Source of the DNA: Euphorbia lathyris
Lineage: Eukaryota > Streptophyta > Magnoliopsida > Malpighiales > Euphorbiaceae
Direction of reading: 5' to 3'
Assembly (NCBI RefSeq): GCF_963576675.1
Contig: NC_088912.1
Location: 11,927,001 to 11,991,000 of the forward strand
DNA length: 64,000 nt
Shown here one piece after another: positions 55,153 through 64,000 of this stretch. Both the position numbers and the translations under genes were made by a program. A model generated the notes under the pieces. The model was not told the DNA's origin and ran no database searches. It saw only the letters and a list, made by a program, of their open reading frames with translations. Each line of letters begins with the position of its first letter. Positions within the stretch are counted from its first letter, which is position 1.

Positions 55153-55680
55153 TAATTATATCTCGTTCTTAATAAAGAATCCATAATTTTTTCATTTTGA
55201 ACAGTAGAATATACAATTTGAAATATATATGAAAACGGTTTGTTAAACGAGTTTTATATTCATAAATAATTAATTTAGCAAATATGAAGCTAATATATTA
55301 AATTGAAAAATTAAGGACTTAATACAAAAAAAATTGAATATTCAGGACCTCGTAATATTTTGTGTTAATAATTAAAAGGTCCTTATATTTTTACTTAACA
55401 TACTATTTAGTCCCTATATTTTTAGAAATAGTAATAAAGTCTTTTAGTTTTTGTTTCGTCAATTCCTTAATCCTTATATCTGAATCAGTATAAAATTAAT
55501 CCAATGGTAAAAACACACAAAGTAAGACTTACTTTGTCAAAAACAAAATAATCTGGGAATGTAAATACAGTGATCCTCGCCTTTGGTGATGATATCTGGC
55601 TCTCCGATTGCTCGTCCCTGCGCCGGGAAAGGTCCCTGCGGATACTCCGACGAGCAAGACAATTAGTAGCTCAAGAGCGT
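55153..55680. other. Spacer before the gypsy-type element
   Basis: AT-rich until about 55560, then GC-richer (CCTGCGCCGGGAAAGGTCCC) up to the proposed LTR start. No ORF. The border of the element could lie anywhere in the GC-rich part. Confidence 0.4.
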
Positions 55681-55984
55681 TGTAGACACCGAGTCGGAGG
55701 ACCTGTGACGAAAACCTGAAACAAGACGGTTGAAGCGGTTGGTTCCGGGAGTTTTAACGCAAAAAAAAAAACGAGAGGTCAGTAGGAGTCGCGATCGCCG
55801 AGTGGACGGCTCGCGAGTGCTCAGCAACGTGGTGCGAGCGCCTAGCGGCAGTCGTCGCGTGCCCGACGACAGTTGGACGCGCGCCCGACAGCGCGGGGTG
55901 CACGCCTGACGGCCGCTGGGCACGCGCGCCCGACAGCGCAGAGCGTACGCCCGACGGCCGCTGGGCGCGCGCGCCCGGCAGCCT

Positions 55985-56125
55985 CTGGGCGAGCGCCCCA
56001 CGACGTTGGGCGAACGCCCAACGGGCGTTGGACGAACGCCGAACTGCGGTGGGCGGACGCCCAACGTGGTTGGGCGAACGCCCAACGCATGTTGGGCGAC
56101 GCCCAACTTTAGCCGGGCGTCGCCC
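55985..56125. repeat. GC-rich palindromic array in LTR U3
   Basis: Repeated TTGGGCGAACGCCCAACG and variants (at least five) form short self-complementary arms, GGGCG/CGCCC. Low-complexity open frames that cross it on both strands are artefacts of the repeat. Confidence 0.75.
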
Positions 56126-56136
56126 AAAAATTCCCC

Positions 56137-56163
56137 GATCCGTGCCTATATAAGGCACGGATC
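56137..56163 (+). promoter_or_regulatory. TATA box in the loop of a perfect hairpin
   Basis: GATCCGTGCC, then TATATAA, then GGCACGGATC: a perfect 10-bp inverted repeat with the TATA sequence as the 7-base loop. It is the probable core promoter of the putative LTR. Confidence 0.6.
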
Positions 56164-58216
56164 CCCATGCATTTGGAGGGGGAGAAAATTTTTGGAGCTT
56201 TCTCACTCTAGACATTTTTAGAGAGAGAAAGTCAATTTTTTGGAGAAAATATTTTTTTTCCAAAAAAATCCAAATTTTCCAAAGTTGAATATTTTATCGA
56301 AAACACAAAAAACACTAGAAAATCACGATTCGCGGAATCAACCGACTTCGACTGTCAGATACCGATTTTGAGGTATTATCCGAGGACTAGACTCGTTTCA
56401 TTTTATTTAATTTATTTCCTTTATTTATTTATTTTTATGTTATAATTTTATTTATTTATTTATCACGCTTTATTTAATTTTTCGTATTTATTTAATTTTC
56501 GCCTCGTATTAAATAAACATTCGGTTTTGTTTTGAAATAAAAACCTCTTTTTAATATCCCAATACGAACCGTGATCCGATTCAAAGGTAGTTCGGGATTA
56601 AAAAACGTTGTAATTATAAGTTTTCAAATTTTTTCTAAATAACGTTTTAAAAAAAAACATCGTTTAGGAACCTCCGCTATAGATTATGATCCATTTTTGG
56701 TAGTTCGGAGGTCCAAAACGATAGAATAGATCTAATCCAAAGTGTTTGAATAAATCTGGAAAGTTGTGGACTGTTTCTGTAATTCTCCCTTTTCTGTCAC
56801 TAACAGCAGATTGGCGACGGATGTTCCGTCGGTAATCTGCTGGAAACCGAAAATCACCCTTTTAAACCATTTTCTCAACTTTTTGGCATTTTAATCCTTT
56901 ATATATATACGTATAATTATGTAACATGTTGGTAGAAATTATTTTTGAGGTATTTACTTAATAACTACCTATATACTTACTTATTTTGTATTTTTGATTA
57001 TGATTTTCATTGATTTGGTTTTGGTATATATGTATATATGTTCTTGGGTTATCAAATGATGGTTTAGCTATTATTTAGGGAAGGGTATTTTCTATGTACT
57101 TATTATATCAAACTTATTTTTAAACTTGTATAGTTTTAGTTATTTTTACATAGTTATAATTAGGATAAAAATGTATTTTGTTTAGTACTCTTTTTCTCAT
57201 TTTCTTTATTATATCATATAGTATTTCTTATTCATTTTCATCTATAAATACATCCTTATTTTTAGATAAAACTATGTATATATATATTCCTATCTTATTT
57301 TTGTATATATATGTTTATATTTCAAATATGTTTGATTGGGTAAAATTGGACCTTGATTTGTTAATTGTTGTAATTATGTTCAAGTAAGGTTTAATTGAGT
57401 GAAAAAATGGTAAAATAAAAGACAAAAGAGAATTTAATTTGTTTGTTTAAATTAAAGATTTTCTAGATATTCCTAAAGTGTAAATAACGTTTTCTTGTCA
57501 TTTTTAAACCATTTCCAAAATATCACGTGTTGAAACCTTAATTCGTTCCAACGACGGATTAAGCGAACCTTGTAATTAAAATCGTGTTGTTGTAAATAAT
57601 AGAGTTTTGAATCGTCTTCTTACTCAAATGGATTTGTACAAAAATAATTGGACTTGTATGCCTAATCACGTTTTTGGAGTTAAAGTTTTTATTCCACATT
57701 TTCAAACATTCGAGTCGTTCCAACGGCGATTCGAGTCGATGTCATGTAAAGTAACGGGGTTTTAAAACGTACCTAAATCGTTCCAACGGCGATTAAGGTA
57801 CGAACCATGTAAATAAACTCGTTTTGGGGAATGAGATTAGCTTAGAGTTAGTGTATAAAGCGTAAATCACCTTGTGAATAAATCAATTCTTCCTTCTCCC
57901 CCTCTCTCTCCTATGTATTTTTAATTCATGTAAATGGGTGATTCTTTACTAAAGTGGCTTTTAATGACATGCTCAAAACGGTTTTCAAAGCGAGAAAGAA
58001 AAGGTTTCAAATGAATTTTAAACTTGAAGAAATATGCGATTAGTCCGTTATCGCCTAACACGCTGAGTAGGAGGCCGGTGGTTCATAACCGGGCGATGTC
58101 GGGGTGCCTAGTAGCCTTTCTCCGGAAAGGAGCTAGCCTTCTCGGCTCGTACCTAAGTTTCCCGAACCCTCACTGGTCTTCCGCAAGGGATCGATGTTCA
58201 TTTTCCCATTCGTGGG

Positions 58217-58229
58217 TGGCGACTCTTCC
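58217..58229 (+). other. Possible Arg-tRNA primer-binding site
   Basis: TGGCGACTCTTCC resembles the TGGCGACTCC... primer site of plant Tat/Ogre gypsy elements, which prime from an arginine tRNA. Only the first nine bases fit well. Confidence 0.4.
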
Positions 58230-58299
58230 ATACTCCGAGCTCCGGTCCTGCCGAGCAGCTTGATTCCATGATTGGTTGCTTTCGGTGCCAATCACCGCT

Positions 58300-58640
58300 T
58301 ACGTCGCCATGAGGTGTCCACCCCCCGATCCGCCCGGGAGATTAGGCCGCGGCACCTTGTCTAACAAGCGTTTATTAATCAATTGTGTAAGAGATAGAAA
58401 GAGTTACCCGTCCGGATTCCCAAGATGAGCTGTGTATTTATAGAGGGTGCTTGGGCTTTGGACCCTCCTGGGCCTTCAGGCCCTGATTCATATCCCGAAT
58501 CAAGTAGTCCCCCCCGCCGAAGAGCTAAGCCGAGTATTTAATGCGAGAAGATACGGGACTGCATTTGTTTCTCGCCCAGATAAATGGCGGACAATTATAA
58601 GAAGAGCTCTTCGGACTAATCTGGAAGAAACCTTTGGGAT
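58300..58640 (-). promoter_or_regulatory. Minus-strand promoter- or LTR-like segment
   Basis: Read on the minus strand it has GCACCCTCTATAAATACACA, a strong TATA box at about 58432-58450, preceded by GGCCTGAAGGCCCAGGAGGG and followed by CACAATTGATTAATAAACGC ending TTAGACA. This looks like U3-R-U5 of an LTR or a promoter firing away from the coding unit at 59060. No partner copy is in the window. Confidence 0.3.
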
Positions 58641-58767
58641 TACTGCATGCGCTTTTTGTTTGTAGCGCTGCATTAATTACGTTTGTAATTAAATCCCCCG
58701 CATGCGCCGTAAGAATTTATTGAAAAAATGAGCTGTGCCGGCGCCTTTTACCCCCCCCCCCCCAAGC

Positions 58768-58775
58768 TATAAATA
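58768..58775 (+). promoter_or_regulatory. TATA box of the coiled-coil gene
   Basis: TATAAATA after a 14-C run, about 290 bases before the chosen ATG (59060). Transcription would begin near 58800, which argues against using the in-frame ATG at 58790. Confidence 0.55.
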
Positions 58776-59059
58776 CCAGAAGAGGTAAGATGAAATCTCT
58801 TTATTTCATCTTCCAATTTTTTCTGAGAAAAATTTTCTCTGTCTGCTTTTGCTTCCTGTGGGTTCTTCTGCGATCGTGTCGGCCTGCCCTGATTTGCCCT
58901 TGCACTGAATATTTGACGGTCATCCGAAAATTGTTGTTCTTTGGGAGATTCCTCGTGTCAGAGTTTGTCGTAACTTTTACTAAGGTTAGTCGTATAATCT
59001 CTTGGCCTTGGCTTTGCATTTTTCTTTGTTTTATTTCGACTTTTCTGGGGAGGGGTATT

Positions 59060-61615
59060 ATGTCAGAGGGTTCTTCACGGGGAGCCCTAAGCAGACTGCC
59101 GCCGGTTGCCCCTGGTGACTTCACGCTTCGAGACGCTTCGCGGACGCGAACGGTATCGCGAAAAAGGCGAGCGGAAAAGGATAGTGAAAATAGCGCAGTG
59201 GCCGGTGCGGCGAAGAAAAGAAAGAAATCCATTGTTCGTCCGCCGCCTACCGTCGATCGTCCTGCCGGCGTCCTAGAGGTTGTAGAGGTTGTGCCGGAGG
59301 GTCTGATTACTGCGGAGCGGCCCCTTGCCGCGATTTACGAGGAAATGCGCGAGAGGGTGTGGACTCGATCTCTTGGGACTTCTAGTATCGAGGGTAAGCG
59401 CTTTGAGAGAGCCGAGCGTCCTAAGAGGCCGGAATCCCTTTCGATCGAAGATGCCTATAGTATAATCGTCTCAGCAGTCCTGCCAGCGATATCTGCGGTG
59501 TACCGACTCGGGGAGCCTTACGAATTGGTTGCGCTGGGCGAAGAAAATAGAGCCCATTCTGCGGGTAGCACAAATGAGCTCATCGTTTACGAGGAGCAGT
59601 TAGAATCGGGGATGCGGCTGCCGCTCCTACCCTTTTTTGTAGAAGTGCTGAAGGAATACGATCTGTGCCTGGGCAAATACATCCGAACGGCTGGAGAATG
59701 ATGGTCGCCTTCTACTCCCTATGCTGATCTGCCGGGTATCGAGCAACATGTCTAGTCTTTCGCGAGTTTTTTAAACCAAGCAAGGGGCAACGATCTCAAC
59801 ATGTCACGTTCTCACACCAGAAGTTCAAAGTGATAGGTGGATTGAAAGATAAATTATCCGAATACCGCCACCGCTACTTCTTGGTGAGGAAGCTCGACGG
59901 GGACTTTCCTTTTAGGGTGGTATGGAACGATGACCCCATGGACTCCAGTCGATGGCTGAAAACCCGCCCGAAGCTGCCTTTCAAGGAGAATTTGGTGAAG
60001 TATTTGAAAGGTCTCCCGTCGGATAAGGATCATAAGCAGGATATAGATGAGTTAGTTCGTCATTTCCTGGCCGTCGGTTACTACATTTGGAATCAATGGC
60101 GGATGGCTCAACTTAGAGGGTGGTCGGCTGAGGATTTTGAGAAATGGAAACGGGGATATAACTTCAAAGCTAGAGAATTGGCGGAATTGGAGGCAATCTC
60201 CGTAAATGTTGCCGTTGTAGGTGAGGGGCTGGGATTTTATTTTGCCTTGTGAATTATGTCGCACGTAATATGTTGTTGTGTATTCGGAATGTCTTAGTGT
60301 TCTTTCTCCCTTCTGTATTTTGCAGGTCCAGGAGATACCCGTGTCAGCATTGATTTTGACCCTAATGAATTCAGTGTTGGTCTGGAGACCGCTGATGAGG
60401 CGTTCGGAGGTGCTTCGGGTTCGTTGGCTTAGTTTTCCTCACTCGAGGATGCGAACCAAGTGGTGCAAAGTATGGGAGGGGTTATTGATGTGCGAGAAGA
60501 TGCTGACAGATTAGTTGATGTTCCGCAAGGAAAGCCCGTGAATGATCCAGTTGCCAAGGAGCTTGAGGGCGATGTGGGGATGATTGTCCTTGAAGAAGAA
60601 AAAGGCGGCAGTCCGAATCATGGGGTGCTTGCTTGGAAGCGAAAAAGGGATACGGGAAAAACTGCTGATGAATATATGGCCGGGGAAGAGCCTGATGGTG
60701 AAAATGCAGCTGGTGCTAGCGAGGGTGCCAAGAAGCCCTGCTCTGACAGCAGGACCGAGCTGTCTGCTGACGTGCCGGATCGAGTAGGAGATCATCCGGA
60801 AATGGTTAAGAGGATGGAAACGAAAATCTCCAAGTTCAGGGACTATGTTATGAACTTGTCGGTGCACTCGGATATGATGACTTTCGATCTAGCTCGCGCG
60901 ATGGCTCGCGTTGCCAGGGTCCCCGGGGAGCATCAGCAGATGGAGGGGGCTTCAAAAATGAACCTGGGCCTGGAGACCTTATCGGCCCTTGGTGTGGTGG
61001 GTTCTCCTATCCGCACTGTTAGCCTTGGTTTGCTTTTCATGATTTTCGTCTTTTAACTTGTGTTATCTTATGTAGGCTATCCAGAATGCAACCAGGGTTT
61101 TCGACATGTGCGTTAATGATGATCAAGTTTTTCGTGATATGGAAAACGGTCTGTGGAAATCTGTCGGCGATCTCGAGGAGGCAAATAAGAAATTGGTAGC
61201 TGCGCGGGAGCTTCTGGATCGTCGTGCGGTCGAGATTACCGTTTTGTCCGAGAAGCTGAAAGTAGAGACGGTCGGTCGAGTGGAGCTCTCCCAGAGGTTG
61301 AAACAAGATGTCGAGGAGATTTGTGCGTACAGGGTGTTGCTCAGGATGGATGTTGGGTGGACTCGTCGAGTAGCGGAGACTTTGAAAGAGAAAACGGGAT
61401 GGGCGGCAGTGCTGGTCGAGGAGAACGACTCTCTTAGGCAACAACTGGAAGCTGCGCGGAAAGAGGCTGTTGATCTTCGTGCTCTCGCTGGTCAGCGTGA
61501 GGAGAAACTCATAAAGCTGGATCGTATGATGCTGATCACCGCTGCTTATTCCGCCGGTTACGAAGTTCCTCCGGAGGTGATCTTTGCTCCGAATGTGTAT
61601 GACAAAGCTGCCTAG
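59060..61615 (+). pseudogene. Gypsy-type plant transposon protein, three exons
   Basis: Exons 59060-60220, 60326-61017 and 61076-61615 with clean GT/AG borders and matching phases. Exon 1 starts MSEGSSRGALSRLPPVAPGD, has a basic KRRAEK/KKRKKS region, then a domain like the putative gypsy-type transposon domain (LPLLPFFVEVLKEYDLCLG, KVIGGLKDKLSEYRHRYFLV, FPFRVVWNDDP). Exon 2 is acidic and Glu-rich. Exon 3 is a strong coiled coil (LEEANKKLVAARELLDRR, LSEKLKVETVGRVELSQRL, ENDSLRQQLEAARKEAVD). Lesions: a frameshift near 59690, a TGA near 59731 in the restored frame, and a TAG near 60430 in exon 2. Such ORFs accompany plant gypsy elements, in Ogre as an extra ORF before gag, but their function is unknown. 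The introns are unusual for a retroelement ORF. Confidence 0.68.
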
Positions 61616-61813
61616 GCGAAGGCTGTCGAATTTTGTGGTCGTTTCAAGAAGCAGTAGGCAGTTTGTACTTTGTCCATTTTGTTTTCAAAGATGTAATGAT
61701 GATTCGTACAATCTGAATCTTTTTTTGTGATATTGTAGTGTTCTAATTATGTCCTGCAAGTTGATTTGATTGTAGTTCATTGTGATGTCTTTCATGTCTT
61801 TTCTCCGTTGTGC

Positions 61814-61821
61814 TATAAATA
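61814..61821 (+). promoter_or_regulatory. TATA box upstream of the gag relic
   Basis: TATAAATA in the context GTGCTATAAATAGGAG, 80 bases before the ATG at 61901. It gives the gag relic its own promoter-like signal, like the first ORF. Confidence 0.45.
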
Positions 61822-61900
61822 GGAGTCGGATTTTTCGTTGTGGACTTGTCATTTCTCTTTCGCCCTTTCCTTTTCTTCTTTAGCTAATTTTCTCAGGGAA

Positions 61901-62590
61901 ATGTTGCTTCGGGACGTCGTCGATCCAGCCCGCGTGTTGGAGGTGCAGAAGGCAATATCAGCGATGCCACATCCCTATGTTTATTGTCCCCCATCTGAGG
62001 AGAACGATCTGGAAAGGAAAGTGAGGTATTCATCCCCTGTTTGGATGAACCGGGACTGGGCCTCTCAAAGGAGGAAAGTGGAGAGTGAGAATTGCGTTCC
62101 CTAAACCGGATCCATCACCGATTCCTGTGAGGTCATTGTTAGCGCGCTTTCTTCAACAGAAAAGAAAATATGGTCTCATGAGGGCATCGGGTATCTCCAC
62201 CCCGATGAAACCGTCGCTCCGGTGCTCAATCCGCATCCTTCCTAGATAAAGAGGCTGCTAGCCGATGAGATGGAAAGGGTGATAAACTTGCCTCATGAGA
62301 CGGAGTACCGACGAGTAGGGCGCCATGCCTCGCCAACGCGTCCATATGGACCGACGTTCGTCGATCCCATCAAACCTCGAAGTGTGGTTTTCTTAGAGTT
62401 TGCGAGGCAGGGAAGTCTTGGTCCCGTTCCTGCTAATCCTAATCATCATGTGACCCATGTGGACAAAGCCTGTTTGTATCATAGGCATAACGGCCATAAT
62501 ACCGATGAGTGCGTGGACTGGAAAGCGATGCATCAAGATTTGATGGATGAGGAGGCTATCCCGAACCCTGATCGTCCTCAATCTACCTAA
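61901..62590 (+). pseudogene. Gypsy gag relic with zinc-knuckle-like end
   Basis: One frame of about 229 codons with stops at 62102-62104 (TAA) and 62243-62245 (TAG). It starts MLLRDVVDPARVLEVQKAIS and ends with CLYHRHNGHNTDECVDWKAM, which fits the CxYHxxxGHxTxEC Cys/His pattern at the end of gypsy (Tat-clade) gag proteins. The usual large gag domain is not evident before it, and no protease, RT or integrase follows: the next 1.4 kb is non-coding repeat. It is therefore a strongly deleted gag, or the part of a cassette kept by a non-autonomous element. Confidence 0.6.
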
Positions 62591-62892
62591 ATGTGTTAGG
62601 GTTGCTTATGCGTTTGCTGTAGCCATAGGAATGTTTGTAATGGCTCTTTGTAGCAGGAGTGACCTTGTTGTAGTTTGATATCGTAGTTGACCTTGTAGTT
62701 TGCGAGTTTATTTTAATCTATGCGCTTTTCACGTGATAAGACTTGAATGTTGTGGAGAGACTCGAACGATAACATTCGGATGTTATACTCGGATGCTCGA
62801 GGAGTTTTATTATTTTATTTATAAATTAAATGGAGTGAAGAAATGGGCGGAGTTCTGCGTACTCCAAATCGTTCATAATGTGGGATTGTGAG
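62591..62892. other. Transition from gag relic to tandem array
   Basis: Non-coding. From about 62830 it shows degenerate traces of the tandem unit that follows (GGGCGGAGTTCTGCGTACTC, CAAATCGTTCATAATG). Confidence 0.55.
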
Positions 62893-63932
62893 ATGACGTA
62901 ATAGGCGTTCGACATTTTCGAAGAGCCTGATGTTAACATTTGAATGTTTGTTTGGCGGAGAACGCGATAGAGTTCTGCTCGCTCAAGATCGTTAACAAAA
63001 TGATAGTTAGACGATGTAGGAGGCGTTCGATATGATCGAAGAGCCTGATGCTAGCATTTGAATGCTTAGTTGGCGGAGAACGCGATAAAGTTCTGCTCGC
63101 TCAAAATCGTTAACAAAATGATAGTTAGATGATGTAGGAGGCGTTCGATATGATCGAAGAGCTTGATGCTAGCATTTGAATGCTTAGTTGGCGGAGAACG
63201 CGATAAAGTTCTGCTCGCTCAAAATCGTTAACAAAATGATAATTAGACGATGTAGGAGGCGTTCGATATGATCGAAGAGCCTGATGCTAGCATTTGAATG
63301 CTTAGTTGGCGGAGAACGCGATAAAGTTCTGCTCGCTCAAAATTGTTAACAAAATGATAGTTAGACGATGTAGGAGGCGTTCGATATGATCGAAGAGCCT
63401 GATGCTAGCATTTGAATGCTTAGTTGGCGGAGAACACGATAAAGTTCTGCTCACTCAAAATCGTTAACAAAATGATAGTTAGATGATGTAGGAGGCGTTC
63501 GATATGATCGAAGAGCCTGATGCTAGCATTTGAATGCTTAGTTGGCAGAGAACGCGATAAAGTTCTGCTTGCTCAAAATCGTTAACAAAATGATAGTTAG
63601 ACGATATAGGAGGCGTTCGATATGATCGAAGAGCCTGATGCTAGCATTTGAATGCTTAGTTGGCGGAGAACGCGATAAAGTTCTGCTCGCTCAAAATCGT
63701 TAACAAAATGATAGTTAGACGATGTAGGAGGCGTTGAATGCTTAGTTGGCGGAGAACGCGATAAAGTTCTGCTCGCTCAAAATCGTTAACAAAATGATAG
63801 TTAGACGATGTAGGAGGCGTTTGATATGATCGAAGAGCCTGATGCTAGCATTTGAATGCTTAGTTGGCGGAGAACGCGATAAAGTTCTGCTCGCTCAAAA
63901 TCGTTAACAAAATGATAGTTAGACGATGTAAC
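62893..63932. repeat. 118-bp tandem satellite array, about 9 copies
   Basis: The marker GATGTAGGAGGCG recurs at 63013, 63131, 63249, 63367, 63485, 63603 (one base changed) and 63721, a period of exactly 118 bp. One unit then has a 32-bp deletion (next at 63807), followed by a last one at 63925. The unit also holds GATCGAAGAGCCTGATGCTA and GGCGGAGAACGCGATAAAGT. Copies differ by only one or a few bases. The array starts with diverged units and ends abruptly at ACCAAAACATCTC. Confidence 0.95.
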
Positions 63933-64000
63933 CAAAACATCTCTATGAATCGTGATTCGTGTACAAGTTATTGATAATATCTCTTTAACGTTTGGATATT
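63933..64000. other. End of window, unassigned
   Basis: 68 bases of unique-looking sequence after the array; possibly the approach to a 3' LTR outside the window. Confidence 0.3.

Larger units (their letters stand above)
55681..58208 (+). repeat. Putative 5' LTR of a Tat/Ogre-like gypsy element
   Basis: Starts TGTAGACACC and may end TTTTCCCA, just before a TGGCGACTC primer-site-like sequence at 58217. The first 450 bp are very GC-rich with palindromic GGGCGAACGCCCAACG words. A TATATAA box follows at 56147-56153, then an AT-rich body with three TCGTTCCAACG(G/A)CGATT-type motifs near 57545, 57715 and 57777. No second LTR is inside the window, so the borders are inferred from TG...CA ends, the TATA box and the primer site only. 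Confidence 0.45.

Noticed and set aside
55663..56263. Long Arg/Ala-rich frames on both strands
   Set aside because: Artefacts of the GC-rich palindromic repeat in the putative LTR; composition has no protein-like character.
58024..58263. 79-codon plus-strand frame just before the primer-site-like sequence
   Set aside because: Lies across the presumed LTR end and primer site; no domain.
62893..63932. CRISPR-like array because of regular repeats
   Set aside because: Units are contiguous 118-bp tandem repeats without unique spacers, and this is a plant nuclear sequence.

Overview
The window is nuclear DNA of a flowering plant, most likely a eudicot. It is AT-rich, its genes have introns with GT/AG borders, and it is packed with plant-type repeats: Ty1-copia and Ty3-gypsy LTR elements, an L1-type LINE, Mutator, hAT and Stowaway DNA elements. 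I cannot name the species. All calls come from reading the sequence; no database search was run.

Only two ordinary host genes look intact, both on the minus strand. One is a two-exon class-3 lipase of the phospholipase A1-II family (1917-3173). The other is a two-exon AGC-VIII protein kinase of the PINOID/WAG type (40469-50795) whose single intron has swollen to about 9 kb by repeat insertion. A short ribose-5-phosphate isomerase fragment (452-566) is a dead gene relic.

From 4246 to about 23262 lies a four-level nest of copia elements. An old plus-strand copia was split by a gag-only copia (4381-22261, repeat ACATG). That was split by a copia with 161-bp LTRs (4465-20971, repeat TGCAC), which was split by a SIRE/Maximus-type copia with 1.3-kb LTRs and an extra envelope-like ORF (6270-17761, repeat CTTGT). 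Every insertion keeps a perfect 5-bp target duplication, so the order of events can be read directly.

From 23.4 to 28.7 kb is a field of foldback MITEs, a hAT element, a Stowaway and a possible SINE. From 29021 to 36815 is a 7.8-kb Mutator-like transposon. It holds, left to right, a five-exon plant-mobile-domain (MAIN-like) gene with one frameshift, an intact 249-residue minus-strand gene I do not recognise, a 42-bp minisatellite, and an intact four-exon minus-strand gene fusing a MULE transposase to an OTU-type cysteine protease domain. The first intron of each terminal gene carries an array of GC-rich hairpins. This is the most interesting system in the window.

The right end has a TA-microsatellite-flanked foldback element (38237-39941), a 5'-truncated LINE with a 15-bp duplication (51374-53793), and, from about 55681 to the window edge, what looks like a defective Ty3-gypsy element of Tat/Ogre type: a long GC-rich LTR, an Arg-type primer-binding site, a three-exon coiled-coil ORF, a gag relic, and a 118-bp tandem array that runs almost to the end. 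Its 3' LTR would lie outside the window.
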